Assembly: GCF_006385575.1 (NCBI RefSeq)
Contig: NZ_CP041040.1
Location: 372,001-436,000, forward strand
Direction: 5' to 3'
Source of the DNA: Microbacterium foliorum
GTDB lineage: Bacteria > Actinomycetota > Actinomycetes > Actinomycetales > Microbacteriaceae
Length of the DNA stretch: 64,000 nucleotides
The position numbers and the translations under genes are program-made. Numbering within the stretch: position 1 is the stretch's first letter; each line of letters opens with the position of its first letter. Below are positions 25,908-34,440 of the stretch, in pieces. The notes below the pieces were generated by a model. That model saw only the letters and a program-made list of their open reading frames with translations, did not search any database and was not told the origin of the DNA.

Positions 25908-26729
25908 TCAGCGCGCCCGTACCTCGTCGCCGACGCTGATGGTGCCGCCGAGCCACTCCGCTGATCCGTCGGCCTCGTCCTGCGGCGGAAGCAGCAGTCG
26001 GCCGAGCGTCGGCTCGTCCTGGTCGAACGACTGGGTGAGGGTCTTGAGCACCTTCGCGTCGCGAGCGCCGGTGTCGGGATTGGCGTGTGTCGCCAGGCAT
26101 CGCACGATCGGGCCCGCGGTGCGGAACGACACCTGACCGATGCTCAGTTCACCCGTCCAGTCGAGTTCTGACCACGGGGCGACATCGTCGATGACGACGT
26201 TCGAGCGGAATCGGCGGTCATCGATGCTGAAGCCGAGGGCGTCGCTCAGCGCGTCGACGCTGCCGCGACTGTGCACCGAGACGTAGCCGCGAGCGCGGTC
26301 CTGGAATCTCGACGTCACTCCATCGCCCACCAGCACGAGTGGCAGTCGCCCCGGGCGTCCGAGCCGCCGGCCCTCCGCACTCGCGAGCACGAACTCGGTC
26401 ACGGCATCCGCGAGCTCCACACGACCGGCGTCGTCGAGTCCCGCCTCGACGAGCAGTGCTCCGGCGTGCTCGATGCGCACGCGCTGCCGAGCATCGTCGT
26501 AGTCGGTGCGCAGCGCCGCGAGCCCGGGGAAGTCCTGCAGCGAGAGGCCCTTCGCCTTCGGCCAGTGGTCGAGCCCGTCGCGGTGCTCCGGATCGGTCGC
26601 ATCGGCGAAGCGGAAAGCCAGCACGCGATCGCCCGCGATCCGGCCGTCGGGTTGCACGGTCAGCGAATCGACGGATTCGGGAGTGAAGCCCTTGATCGGG
26701 TGACGGAAGAGCGAGACGACACGAGCCAT
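25908..26729 (-). CDS. MOSC domain protein
   Basis: 273 residues. An N-terminal MOSC beta-barrel (LFRHPIKGFTPESVDSL, DRVLAFRF) precedes the MOSC core, with the conserved cysteine in IVRCLATHANPDTG and a final RLLLPPQ and VGDEV. MOSC proteins bind sulfur or molybdenum cofactor; the family includes YiiM/YcbX-type proteins that reduce N-hydroxylated bases. A GTACCCG dyad (26758-26774) lies in the upstream region. Confidence 0.9.
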   Translation of the reverse strand: MARVVSLFRHPIKGFTPESVDSLTVQPDGRIAGDRVLAFRFADATDPEHRDGLDHWPKAKGLSLQDFPGLAALRTDYDDARQRVRIEHAGALLVEAGLDDAGRVELADAVTEFVLASAEGRRLGRPGRLPLVLVGDGVTSRFQDRARGYVSVHSRGSVDALSDALGFSIDDRRFRSNVVIDDVAPWSELDWTGELSIGQVSFRTAGPIVRCLATHANPDTGARDAKVLKTLTQSFDQDEPTLGRLLLPPQDEADGSAEWLGGTISVGDEVRAR

Positions 26730-26781
26730 GAGGAGATCCTCTCAGGTCGATCGATCGGTACCCGTTCCGGGTACGACGAAA

Positions 26782-26802
26782 CCCCCGTGCATCGCACGGG
26801 GG
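26782..26802 (-). terminator. Terminator of the DUF3073 gene
   Basis: Perfect 9-bp stem CCCCCGTGC/GCACGGGGG with an ATC loop, followed on the minus strand by TTTCGTCGT. Confidence 0.85.
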
Positions 26803-26826
26803 ATTCGACGACGAACGAATCGGCTG

Positions 26827-27015
26827 TCAGGCCTTTTCGAGTTCGTCCTCGTCTTCGTCCGCATACTCGTCGGCCCACTTATCGACGTATGCGTCTTCAG
26901 CGTCGCTCGGGTGCGCGAGTTCGCGCTCGAGCGCCGAGTAGTTCACCGACGGACTGAACGACTTCAGTTCGCGGGCGATCTTGGTGTGTTTCGCCTTTTG
27001 ACGGCCACGGCCCAT
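26827..27015 (-). CDS. DUF3073 family protein
   Basis: 62 residues, very conserved in actinobacteria: starts MGRGRQKAKHTKIARELK, then NYSALERELA, ending in a strongly acidic tail (ADEYADEDEDELEKA). Function unknown. The start at 27015 is set by GAGGGGG nine bases upstream. The order purM/purF then DUF3073 in the same area resembles the arrangement I recall in mycobacteria. Confidence 0.93.
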   Translation of the reverse strand: MGRGRQKAKHTKIARELKSFSPSVNYSALERELAHPSDAEDAYVDKWADEYADEDEDELEKA

Positions 27016-27164
27016 GCCTGAGACCCCCTCACGAGTTAAGCTGCGGACAATCATCTGCCCGAGTCATTCACGACACCGGCTGAGGGCCGGTAAGAGTAGC
27101 ATTCAGAATAGCACGCGGCCAGACCGCACTGGCCCGTTGGCAGCTGGTGAAGGGAGCGATCGTC

Positions 27165-27707
27165 ATGACCGACAACACCTCGACGCCCAACGACGAGGCC
27201 GCACAGAACGCGACACTGCAGAAGGCCGTGATCGTCGGGATGCAGCCGGGGCAACCCGAGCGCGTGATCGAAGAAGCGGCGCGGTTCGCACGCCTCCTCC
27301 GGGTTCCGCTCGTGGTCGCACACGTCGACGTCACGCGCTTCGTCACCTACGAAGATCCCGATGGCTATGTGCACTCGGCCCCCATCGACATCAACCTCAA
27401 CGCCGGAGCAGCCGAGTTCGAAGCCGTGCAGGCCGAGGCCGCTGCCGCCCTCGACGGAACGGGCCTGACCTGGACGGCGCGTCAGCTCGTGGGCGACCCG
27501 GCTCTCGCCATCAAGCAGCTCGCCAACAAGCTCGATGCTCAGCTGATCGTCGTCGGCACTCGCAAGCGCGGCATCGGAGAGTCGATCCGGGAGTTCTTCA
27601 CCGGATCGGTCGCCGCCCGGCTCGCGCATCGTCAGCAGCGGCCCGTGATGGTCGTGCCCCTGCAGGAGTCGGTTCCCGACTCGCAGCCCGAGATCTGGAC
27701 CGAATAG
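27165..27707 (+). CDS. Universal stress protein (UspA family)
   Basis: 180 residues, a single USP domain. The nucleotide-binding pattern GTRKRGIGESIREFFTGSVA (Gx2Gx9G[ST] type) near residue 135 suggests an ATP-binding USP. The start ATG at 27165 has GAAGGGAG 8 bases upstream; the GTG at 27147 is part of that site. Role in stress or persistence is typical of the family; nothing more specific can be read. Confidence 0.92.
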   Translation: MTDNTSTPNDEAAQNATLQKAVIVGMQPGQPERVIEEAARFARLLRVPLVVAHVDVTRFVTYEDPDGYVHSAPIDINLNAGAAEFEAVQAEAAAALDGTGLTWTARQLVGDPALAIKQLANKLDAQLIVVGTRKRGIGESIREFFTGSVAARLAHRQQRPVMVVPLQESVPDSQPEIWTE

Positions 27708-27727
27708 GGTTCGTCCGTCCTTTCCCG

Positions 27728-27848
27728 GTACGGATGGCTGGTCGATGCCCGCCCGGCTGGTCAGATCGACCGGATGGCCCATCCGACCGGGAGAGCGTCA
27801 GCCATCCGTACGAGCAAAGCCCCTCTCGTCGAGCGACGGGAGGGGCTT
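27728..27848. terminator. Inverted repeat plus terminator between convergent genes
   Basis: A 13-bp perfect inverted repeat, GTACGGATGGCTG at 27728-27740 and its complement at 27799-27811, encloses further short dyads. It is followed by a 14-bp hairpin (27817-27830 with 27835-27848, one G-T pair, loop GAGC) typical of a terminator shared by the universal stress gene and the PadR gene. Confidence 0.75.
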
Positions 27849-27870
27849 CGGACCGTATGGCGAGGCGAGG

Positions 27871-28497
27871 TCAGCGCCCGAGTGACGCCAGCGCCGTCGT
27901 GATTCCACGCGCGGCAGCGTCCAGGCCGTCCTCCAGCTGCGTGACGACGGATGCCGGCAGCGTGCCGCCCTTAGCCACATGGGTGCGGAGGTCGGTGCGC
28001 ACTCGGGCGCGGAAGGCGTTGATGACGGCATCCGCCCGATGCATCTCCTCGCGGCTGATGATGCGCTCGTCGTCACCTGCGGTGCGCGGGCGCGACTTGG
28101 ATGCTGCGCGGTCGTCCTTCTCAGCCGTGGCCAGGTCGGCGCGAAGGCTCTTCATGGCCTCCTTGACGCTCTGACGCACCTCATTGGCGATCAGTCGCAC
28201 CGAGTCGGTGAGGCCCGCCTCGATGCCAGCGAGGTCGCCTTCCCGCGAGGTGAGCTCGGCGCGTCCGGCACCCGTGATCGAGTAGATCGTGGTGCGGCCG
28301 TCGACGGTCTTGCTGACCAGGCCCTCTTCTTCGAGCTTCGCGAGCCGCGGGTAGATGGTGCCGGCGCTCGGCGTGTAGGTGCCACCCGTGCGATCGGTCA
28401 GCGCCTGGATGATGCCGTAGCCGTGCTGAGGCGCCTCGGCGAGCAGCGAGAGCAGGTAGAGCCTGAGGTCGCCGTGGGAGAAGACTGCGGGACTCAT
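27871..28497 (-). CDS. PadR family transcriptional regulator
   Basis: 208 residues. The PadR winged helix is complete: LRLYLLSLLAEAPQHGYGII, TYTPSAGTIYPRLAKLEEEGLV (landmark AGTIYPRL). The C-terminal half is a charged helical region of the type II PadR kind. Its ATG overlaps the stop of the DUF4097 gene (ATGA, with GGAGGA upstream), so the two are co-expressed. The two palindromes upstream of the DUF4097 gene are the likely self-operators. Confidence 0.93.
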   Translation of the reverse strand: MSPAVFSHGDLRLYLLSLLAEAPQHGYGIIQALTDRTGGTYTPSAGTIYPRLAKLEEEGLVSKTVDGRTTIYSITGAGRAELTSREGDLAGIEAGLTDSVRLIANEVRQSVKEAMKSLRADLATAEKDDRAASKSRPRTAGDDERIISREEMHRADAVINAFRARVRTDLRTHVAKGGTLPASVVTQLEDGLDAAARGITTALASLGR

Positions 28498-29336
28498 GCT
28501 TCCTCCCATTCGGGGTCGTTCTCGATCGAGCTGGGCGTGCGGCGAAGAACGGTGACGCCGCCCGAGACGGAGTTCGCGCGCAGGTCGACGAAGCGACCGG
28601 CGAGCTCGCCGGAGGAGCCGGTGTAGTTGTTGATCCCTGAGGATCCGCGTTCGACGCCGTCGATCAGCAGACGTCCGCTCAGCGAGCGCACGACGTAGTT
28701 CGCGGCGAGCGACTCGTCGAGGCGCACAGTGGTGCCGCCCGAGACCGAGTTGATGTTGATCGCGTTGACGTCGCCGGCGGCGTCGACCAGGGTCGACCCC
28801 GAGACGATGTCGACGGTGGCGCGACGGATGGTGCCGGTCACTGCCACGTCTCCCGAGACGCTGTTCGCACTGATCGAGCCCGTGAGGCCGCGCACCTGCA
28901 CGTCGCCCGACACCGAATTGACCGTGAGGTCTCCGATGAGGGTGTCGACGATGAGGTCGCCCGAGACGGTGTTGAGGCGGGCGTCGTTGCGGATGCCCGA
29001 GACGAGTGCGCCGGCGCTCACGACGCCGAGATTGAGGGCGATCGAGCGGGGCACGGCGACGCTGACCTCGGCCTTGGGGCCGCCCGAGCCGAAGTTGCGG
29101 AACACCTCGAGGAAGTTGTCCCAGCCGAGCTGCGGGTGGTCGATCTCGACCTCGCCGTCATTCGCCTCGATGCGAAGGTCTTTGGTGGTGACACCGTGCA
29201 CCTCGATGCGGATGCCGGGTTCGTCGTGCGCGATGACGTCGACCTGACCGCCGACCAGACCGATCTTCAGTCGGATGACGTTCTCGATGTCGATGACGCG
29301 TTCTTCGCCGGGGGCGATGAGCCACTTCTCGGTCAT
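28494..29336 (-). CDS. DUF4097 beta-strand repeat protein
   Basis: 280 residues. From about residue 110 it consists of repeated NSVSGDV/VSGGTTV strands (NTVSGDLIVDT, NSVSGDVQV, NSVSGDVAV, NSVSGGTTV), a right-handed beta-helix-like array typical of DUF4097/DUF4098 adhesin-like proteins. There is no signal peptide, so it is probably cytoplasmic. Such genes are often paired with PadR regulators, here directly downstream in the same operon. Exact function unknown. AGGAGAAG precedes the ATG at 29336. Confidence 0.9.
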   Translation of the reverse strand: MTEKWLIAPGEERVIDIENVIRLKIGLVGGQVDVIAHDEPGIRIEVHGVTTKDLRIEANDGEVEIDHPQLGWDNFLEVFRNFGSGGPKAEVSVAVPRSIALNLGVVSAGALVSGIRNDARLNTVSGDLIVDTLIGDLTVNSVSGDVQVRGLTGSISANSVSGDVAVTGTIRRATVDIVSGSTLVDAAGDVNAININSVSGGTTVRLDESLAANYVVRSLSGRLLIDGVERGSSGINNYTGSSGELAGRFVDLRANSVSGGVTVLRRTPSSIENDPEWEEA

Positions 29337-29360
29337 GTCTGCTTCTCCTGGTTCGAGGGA

Positions 29361-29413
29361 ACACGATATATCGTGTGTCGCAAGAATAACACGATATATC
29401 TCGATCTTGTCAA
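29361..29413 (-). promoter_or_regulatory. PadR-type operator pair and promoter
   Basis: ACACGATATATCGTGT at 29361-29376 is a perfect 16-bp palindrome. A second, partial copy (ACACGATATATC then TCGA) lies at 29389-29404, 28 bp away. On the minus strand, TTGACA (29408-29413) and TATTCT (29383-29388) form a promoter; one operator fills the spacer and the other covers the start point. The arrangement points to autorepression by the PadR protein. Confidence 0.8.
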
Positions 29414-29435
29414 GAGGGGGATGCGTGGGTGTGCG

Positions 29436-29510
29436 GTTTGCAGGATCCCGGCACGTCCGCAGGACGATTCGGCCCGGATTCTCATGCAGACGGGCTTCGG
29501 TCCTGCAAAC
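29436..29510. repeat. Inverted repeat downstream of glycogen phosphorylase
   Basis: GTTTGCAGGA at 29436-29445 and its exact complement at 29501-29510, 55 bases apart, in the gap between the DUF4097 promoter and the end of glgP. The right arm with its flank (GGTCCTGCAAACGGG) resembles GGTCCTGCAGACGGG at about 60836 in the ATPase linker. Function unknown. Confidence 0.45.
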
Positions 29511-29523
29511 GGGCCAGGGGTCC

Positions 29524-32010
29524 TCAGATGAGCGGCGGGGTGTGCCAGATGCGGTCGATGTAGTCGCGGATCGAGCGGTCGGACGAGAAGAACCCGGTGC
29601 GGGCGACGTTGAGAATGGCTGAGCGGGTCCAGGAATCCTGGTCGGCGTAAGCGGCATCCACTCGTTCTTGTGCCTCGATGTATGACGCATAGTCGGCGAG
29701 CACCATGAAGCGGTCTTCGTAGAGCAGGTTCGAGACCACGGGCTCGAACACCGAACGGTCGCCGCGAGAGAATGCACCGGATGCGATCAGGTCGATCGCC
29801 CGGCGCAGCCCCTCGTCAGCCTGGTAGAACTCCTGGGGCCGGTAGCCGCGGGCCGACAGGTCGGAGACCTCGGGCTCGCTCTTGCCGAACAGGTAGAAGT
29901 TGTCGTCGCCCACGAGCTCGCGGATCTCGACGTTCGCCCCGTCATCCGTGCCGATCGTGAGGGCGCCGTTCAGCGCGAACTTCATGTTGCCGGTTCCCGA
30001 TGCCTCCTTGCCGGCGAGCGAGATCTGCTCCGACAGGTCGGCTGCGGGGATCACCCGCTCGGCGAGGGTCACGTTGTAGTTCGGCGGGAAGACGACCTTC
30101 AGCCGGCCCTCCAGTCGCGAGTCGGTGTTCACGACCTCGCCCACGGCGTTGATCAGGTGGATGATGCGCTTCGCCATCGCGTATCCGGGAGCGGCCTTCG
30201 CGCCGAAGATCGCGGTGCGCGGCACGACATCCGACACGGCGATCCGCCCCGAGATCACGCCCTCGTAGGTCGTGACGATGTGCAGCACCTTGAGCAGCTG
30301 CCGCTTGTACTCGTGCAGACGCTTGACCATGACGTCGAGCATGTGGCCGTCGCTGATCTCGACGCCGCCGCGCTCGCGCAGCACGTCGCTCAGGCGGCGC
30401 TTGTTCGCGGCCTTCACCGAGGCGAAGGCGGTGCGGAACTCGGCATCCTCAGCGAAGGGTTCGAGTTCGCGCAGGCGTTCGAGGTCGGTGGCCCAGCCCT
30501 CGCCGATCGCGGCGGTGATGAGCGACGAGAGCTCGGGGTTGGCGAGACGCAGGAACCGTCGAGGTGTGACGCCGTTCGTGACGTTCGTGAACTTCTCGGG
30601 GAAGAACGCGTCGAAGTCGTGGAGCACCTTGTCGCGCAGCAACTGGGAGTGCAGCTCGGCGACGCCGTTGACCTTCGCTCCGGCAACCGTCGCGAGGTAG
30701 GCCATGCGTACGGAGCGCACCGGATGCTCGGCGATGATCGACATGTTGCGCACGAGCATCTCGTCATCGCCGAAGCGCTTGCGCACCGCCACGAGGAAGT
30801 CGTCGTTGATGCGATAGATGATCTCGAGGTGGCGGGGCAGCAGTCGGCCCAGCAGTTCGACCGGCCAGACCTCGAGGGCTTCGGGAAGCAGCGTGTGGCA
30901 CGTGTAGGCGAAGCACTGCTGCGTGATCGCCCACGCGGCATCCCAGTCGAGGTGCTTCTCGTCGATGAGCACGCGCATGAACTCGGGCACCGCGATCACC
31001 GGGTGCGTGTCGTTGAGCTGGAAGATCACGCGCTCGGGCAGGTTCGCGAGGTCGAAGCCGTCGGCGAGCATGTTGTCGAGGAAGTCGTGGATCGATGCCG
31101 CGACGAAGAAGTACTGCTGCTGCAGGCGCAGCTCCTTGCCCTGCGGAGTCGAGTCTTCGGGGTAGAGCACCTTCGAGATGTTCTCGGCGTAGGTCTGGGC
31201 CCGCACGGCCTCTTCGTAGTCGCCCGAGTTGAAGATGCGCAGGTCGAAAGCGCTCGTGGCGACAGCGCTCCAGAGTCGGAGAGTGTTGACTCGGCCGTTC
31301 TGGAACCCCGGCACCATGTAGTTGTACGGCACGGCCTGCACGTTCCACGCGGGGATCCAGCGGCTGCGCGTGACACCCTCGTCGTCGTACTTCTCGGTGT
31401 GGCCGCCGAACGCGATGGTCTGCGCATCTTCGGGCCGGGCGAACTCCCACGGCGAGCCGAGGGTGAGCCAGGAATCGGGCTGCTCGACCTGCTGGCCGTC
31501 GACGAAGGTCTGGCGGAAGATCCCGTACTCGTAGCGGATGCCGTAGCCGATGCTCGGCACGCCCATCGTGGCGAGCGAGTCGATGAAGCAGGCGGCGAGT
31601 CGACCGAGCCCGCCGTTGCCGAGGCCGGGCTCGACCTCGTGGGCTCGGAGCTCGTCGAGGTCGATGCCACACGATGCCAGGGCCTCGGCCGCCACGTCGG
31701 TGAGGTCGGCGGCGAGCAGGTTGTTGTCGAGCTGGCGGCCGAGCAGATACTCCGCCGAGAGATAGCAGACACCCTTCGCCTGGGTCTCCTTCTGACGACG
31801 CAGATCTTCGAGCCAGCGCGCCATCAGGTAGTCGCGCACGGTGTGCGCGAGGGCGAGGTAGCGATCATTGGCGCTGGATGCCGACAGCGCGACGCCCCGA
31901 TCGAGATTGAGGTTCTGCAGGAAGCGCTTCGTGAACTCATCCGCGGTGCTCGGCGGAGCGATCACGGGAGCGAGGGCGAGCGGATGCGTGGCGGAGTGTG
32001 ATTCGGGCAC
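29524..32010 (-). CDS. glgP: Glycogen/maltodextrin phosphorylase
   Basis: 828 residues, typical for GT35. Cleaves alpha-1,4-glucan with phosphate to glucose 1-phosphate. Landmarks: YLSAEYLLGRQLDNNLL, GLGNGGLGRLAACF, IFQLNDTHPVIAVPE, the active-site NVTNGVTPRRF, FGAKAAPGYAMAK, and the PLP lysine region KEASGTGNMKFALNG. I chose the GTG at 32010 since the upstream in-frame part is low in protein character; a TACGGT box lies six bases before it (probably leaderless). Confidence 0.96.
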   Translation of the reverse strand: MPESHSATHPLALAPVIAPPSTADEFTKRFLQNLNLDRGVALSASSANDRYLALAHTVRDYLMARWLEDLRRQKETQAKGVCYLSAEYLLGRQLDNNLLAADLTDVAAEALASCGIDLDELRAHEVEPGLGNGGLGRLAACFIDSLATMGVPSIGYGIRYEYGIFRQTFVDGQQVEQPDSWLTLGSPWEFARPEDAQTIAFGGHTEKYDDEGVTRSRWIPAWNVQAVPYNYMVPGFQNGRVNTLRLWSAVATSAFDLRIFNSGDYEEAVRAQTYAENISKVLYPEDSTPQGKELRLQQQYFFVAASIHDFLDNMLADGFDLANLPERVIFQLNDTHPVIAVPEFMRVLIDEKHLDWDAAWAITQQCFAYTCHTLLPEALEVWPVELLGRLLPRHLEIIYRINDDFLVAVRKRFGDDEMLVRNMSIIAEHPVRSVRMAYLATVAGAKVNGVAELHSQLLRDKVLHDFDAFFPEKFTNVTNGVTPRRFLRLANPELSSLITAAIGEGWATDLERLRELEPFAEDAEFRTAFASVKAANKRRLSDVLRERGGVEISDGHMLDVMVKRLHEYKRQLLKVLHIVTTYEGVISGRIAVSDVVPRTAIFGAKAAPGYAMAKRIIHLINAVGEVVNTDSRLEGRLKVVFPPNYNVTLAERVIPAADLSEQISLAGKEASGTGNMKFALNGALTIGTDDGANVEIRELVGDDNFYLFGKSEPEVSDLSARGYRPQEFYQADEGLRRAIDLIASGAFSRGDRSVFEPVVSNLLYEDRFMVLADYASYIEAQERVDAAYADQDSWTRSAILNVARTGFFSSDRSIRDYIDRIWHTPPLI

Positions 32011-32081
32011 GTGTCGACCGTAGCGAGCGCCGGGTCGATTCGTGTGACGAGCGGATGAAGAATATCGGTCGGGCACAGCGC

Positions 32082-32112
32082 TTGACCTTGACGCTGCGTC
32101 AACTTCTACCGT
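32082..32112 (+). promoter_or_regulatory. MerR-type promoter with 19-bp spacer and central dyad
   Basis: TTGACC (32082-32087) and TACCGT (32107-32112) are separated by 19 bp, the stretched spacer typical of MerR-activated promoters. A perfect dyad TTGACG-CTG-CGTCAA at 32088-32102 occupies the spacer. It precedes the MerR gene at 32151 and is its likely autoregulatory site. Confidence 0.75.
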
Positions 32113-32150
32113 GGAGTTATCGAAGAACGGAACCACGGAAGGAGGAGGCG

Positions 32151-32939
32151 ATGAGCGGTCGCGACTGGTCGATCCAGGAGATCGCCCGACTCGCGGGCAC
32201 CACCAGCAGAACGCTGCGTCACTACGACGACGTCGGCCTACTGCCACCCTCGCGCATCGCGCACAACGGCTATCGCCACTACGACGAGGCCGCGCTCGTG
32301 CGCCTGCAGCGCATCCTGCTGCTGCGCGAGCTCGGACTCGGACTGCCGCAGATCGCCGAGGTGCTGAGCCCGGTGAATGCGCGGCAGAGCGAGGAGTCCG
32401 CTCTCGAAACCCACCTCGCGCTGCTGCGCGAGGAGCAGAACCGGCTGGCGCGTCAGATCGCGTCGGTCGAGAACACCATCAACGCACTGAAAGGAGGTGA
32501 AGAACTCATGGCAGAGAACATGTTCGACGGTTTCGACCACGCCCAGTACAGGGAGGAGGTCGAAGAGCGTTGGGGTCGCAAGGCCTACGCCGACAGCGAC
32601 CGCTGGTGGCGAGGGATGACCGACACCGAACGAGCCGACTGGCAGCAGCGCGTCTCCGACCTCGGTCGCGACTGGATCGCCGCCGCAGAGAGCGGCATCG
32701 ACCCGGCATCCGCCGAGGCTCAGGACGTCGCCCGCCGCCACGTCGAGTGGCTCACCGGCATCCCGGGAACCCCCGCGGCCGTGCCGGGCGGTGACGTGAA
32801 GGGATACGTCATCGGGCTCGGCGAGATGTACGTCGCAGATCCGCGCTTCGGCGCGAACTACGCGACGTCGGGCGGTGGCACGCAGGGCGCGGCGTTCGTC
32901 CGCGACGCGCTCCGCATCTACGCGGAGGGCAACCTGTAG
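32151..32939 (+). CDS. MerR family regulator with TipAS effector domain
   Basis: 262 residues. Residues 5-75 are a MerR helix-turn-helix ([30 protein letters not shown], landmarks [10 protein letters not shown] and [11 protein letters not shown]). A coiled linker with [18 protein letters not shown] is followed by the TipAS-type antibiotic-binding helical domain ([37 protein letters not shown]). TipAL proteins sense thiopeptide-like or other bulky drugs and activate their own promoter. GGAGGAGG lies before the ATG. No dedicated drug pump is adjacent. Confidence 0.93.
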   Translation: MSGRDWSIQEIARLAGTTSRTLRHYDDVGLLPPSRIAHNGYRHYDEAALVRLQRILLLRELGLGLPQIAEVLSPVNARQSEESALETHLALLREEQNRLARQIASVENTINALKGGEELMAENMFDGFDHAQYREEVEERWGRKAYADSDRWWRGMTDTERADWQQRVSDLGRDWIAAAESGIDPASAEAQDVARRHVEWLTGIPGTPAAVPGGDVKGYVIGLGEMYVADPRFGANYATSGGGTQGAAFVRDALRIYAEGNL

Positions 32940-32987
32940 GACGCCGCGCGGCATCCGCATCCGCCTCCGCGCCCGTCAGCCTCCGCT

Positions 32988-33101
32988 GCGGGGTCAATTT
33001 CGCATCGGAACCGCGTGGTTCAGGTGCGTTTTTGACCCCGCACGGCGTCGGGCGTGCGTTTGTGACCCCGCACGGCGTGGGAGGTGCGCAATTGACCGCA
33101 C
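32988..33101. repeat. Hairpin plus 30-bp tandem repeat, family 2 copy 1
   Basis: A 17-base arm (32988-33004) is the imperfect complement of 33025-33041 (three mismatches), with the right arm TGCGTTTTTGACCCCGC. From 33024 the sequence repeats with an exact 30-bp period (33024, 33054, 33084), core GTGCGTTTNTGACCCCGC. The same architecture, including the 19-base distance between left arm and first unit, is found at 58152-58247. It follows the MerR gene and may also terminate it. Confidence 0.75.
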
Positions 33102-33197
33102 GAGCGAAGCGACGAGACGAGACGCTCCGCTTTGCACAGATCGAGACACCACGGCAAGGCCGAGATCGGATGCCGGGAGTGGGCGTAGGGTCGGGTC

Positions 33198-33572
33198 ATG
33201 GGCCACCGCCGCAGACGCACCGATGCCGCGCCGCTCTTCGCCGCCGCAGCTGTCGCCTACACCGCGAACGTCGCCCTCGGTTCGGCCGTCGCCGCCAAGG
33301 TCATCGACACCAGCAACTTCCGCTGGCTGCATCATGCGATCTACATCGCCACGTGCGTGGCCGCCGCCACTGCCGTCTCGTCCGCGATCTGGGGCAGGCC
33401 GAAGCACTCGAGCCGCCGCGCCGCACTCGCGCTCGCGCCGGTTGCCGCGCCGCTCGCCGCCATCCCGTACCTCGGCACGCACAGCCGCCGGCATCCGCTC
33501 GTCGCGCTCGCCGCAGCACCGTTCATCGTCGCGGGCCTCATCTGCTCGCGCATCACCACCGACCGGAAGTGA
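33198..33572 (+). CDS. Small membrane protein, unknown function
   Basis: 124 residues with four likely hydrophobic helices (from [50 protein letters not shown] and [13 protein letters not shown]) and basic connectors. I do not recognise the family. The ATG lies 5 bases after a TAGGGT box, suggesting a leaderless mRNA. The next gene starts 4 bases after its stop. Confidence 0.75.
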   Translation: MGHRRRRTDAAPLFAAAAVAYTANVALGSAVAAKVIDTSNFRWLHHAIYIATCVAAATAVSSAIWGRPKHSSRRAALALAPVAAPLAAIPYLGTHSRRHPLVALAAAPFIVAGLICSRITTDRK

Positions 33573-33576
33573 ACGC

Positions 33577-34398
33577 ATGGAACTGCTCGACGCCATCCGC
33601 CGCCGCAAGACCACGAACGGGCCGTTCCTGCCCGACCCGGTGTCGGAGGAGCATCAGCGCATCCTGCTCGAGGCTGCGGGCCGCGCACCCTCGCAGCTGA
33701 ACAGCCAGCCGTGGCGGTTCGTGGTCATCGAGAACCGCGACACGATCGATCAGATCGCGCGCATCTCGGGCGAGAGCATGACCGAGGCCATGTCGAACGG
33801 CACGTTCTTCGAGCGCTACAAGCCGTACTTCCGCTTCAGTCAGGCCGAGATGGAGGAGAAGCGCAGCGGGATGCTGTTCGACAAGCTCCCCGCGGCCCTC
33901 CGCCCGTTCACGAGCCAGGTGTTCACGAAGCGCGGTCAGAAGCTGATGAACACGTTCGGCGTGCCCAAGACCCTGGGCGAGGAGAACCACAAGCTGGTCG
34001 GCGGCTCTCCGCTGCTGCTCGGCGTGATGCTCGATCGCAGCGAGTACCGGCCCGGCCAGCTCTCGTCGTTCTACTCGGTGTTCAGCATGGGCGCCGCGAT
34101 GGAGAACGTCTGGCTCACCACGGTCGAGCTCGGCATGGGCATCCAGTTCATCTCCTTCCCGATGGAGGTTCCGGGTCGCTGGGACGAGATCGTGAAGCTG
34201 CTGCGCGTGCCCGACGATCTCGAGCTCATGGCCGTGTATCGCCTCGGCTACCTGCCGCCCGAGCAGCGCCGCCCCGCGATCGACTGGTCGAGCCACCAAC
34301 GTAAGCTCGCCTCGCAGTACGTGTTCCGCGAGAACTGCGACGAGCCTCAGCAGGGCTGGGACGCTCCGCCCCCGGGTGCTGACGCGCCGCGGGCCTGA
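33577..34398 (+). CDS. Nitroreductase family protein
   Basis: 273 residues. FMN-binding landmarks: an N-terminal [35 protein letters not shown], then [28 protein letters not shown] (landmarks [11 protein letters not shown] and GMGIQF). It is longer than a minimal nitroreductase because of an inserted helical region around residues 85-130. Expected to be an NAD(P)H-dependent flavin oxidoreductase; substrate unknown. Confidence 0.88.
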   Translation: MELLDAIRRRKTTNGPFLPDPVSEEHQRILLEAAGRAPSQLNSQPWRFVVIENRDTIDQIARISGESMTEAMSNGTFFERYKPYFRFSQAEMEEKRSGMLFDKLPAALRPFTSQVFTKRGQKLMNTFGVPKTLGEENHKLVGGSPLLLGVMLDRSEYRPGQLSSFYSVFSMGAAMENVWLTTVELGMGIQFISFPMEVPGRWDEIVKLLRVPDDLELMAVYRLGYLPPEQRRPAIDWSSHQRKLASQYVFRENCDEPQQGWDAPPPGADAPRA

Positions 34399-34440
34399 CG
34401 CTCAGCCGTGGATCACCGCGCGGTCACGCACCAAGTGCTG

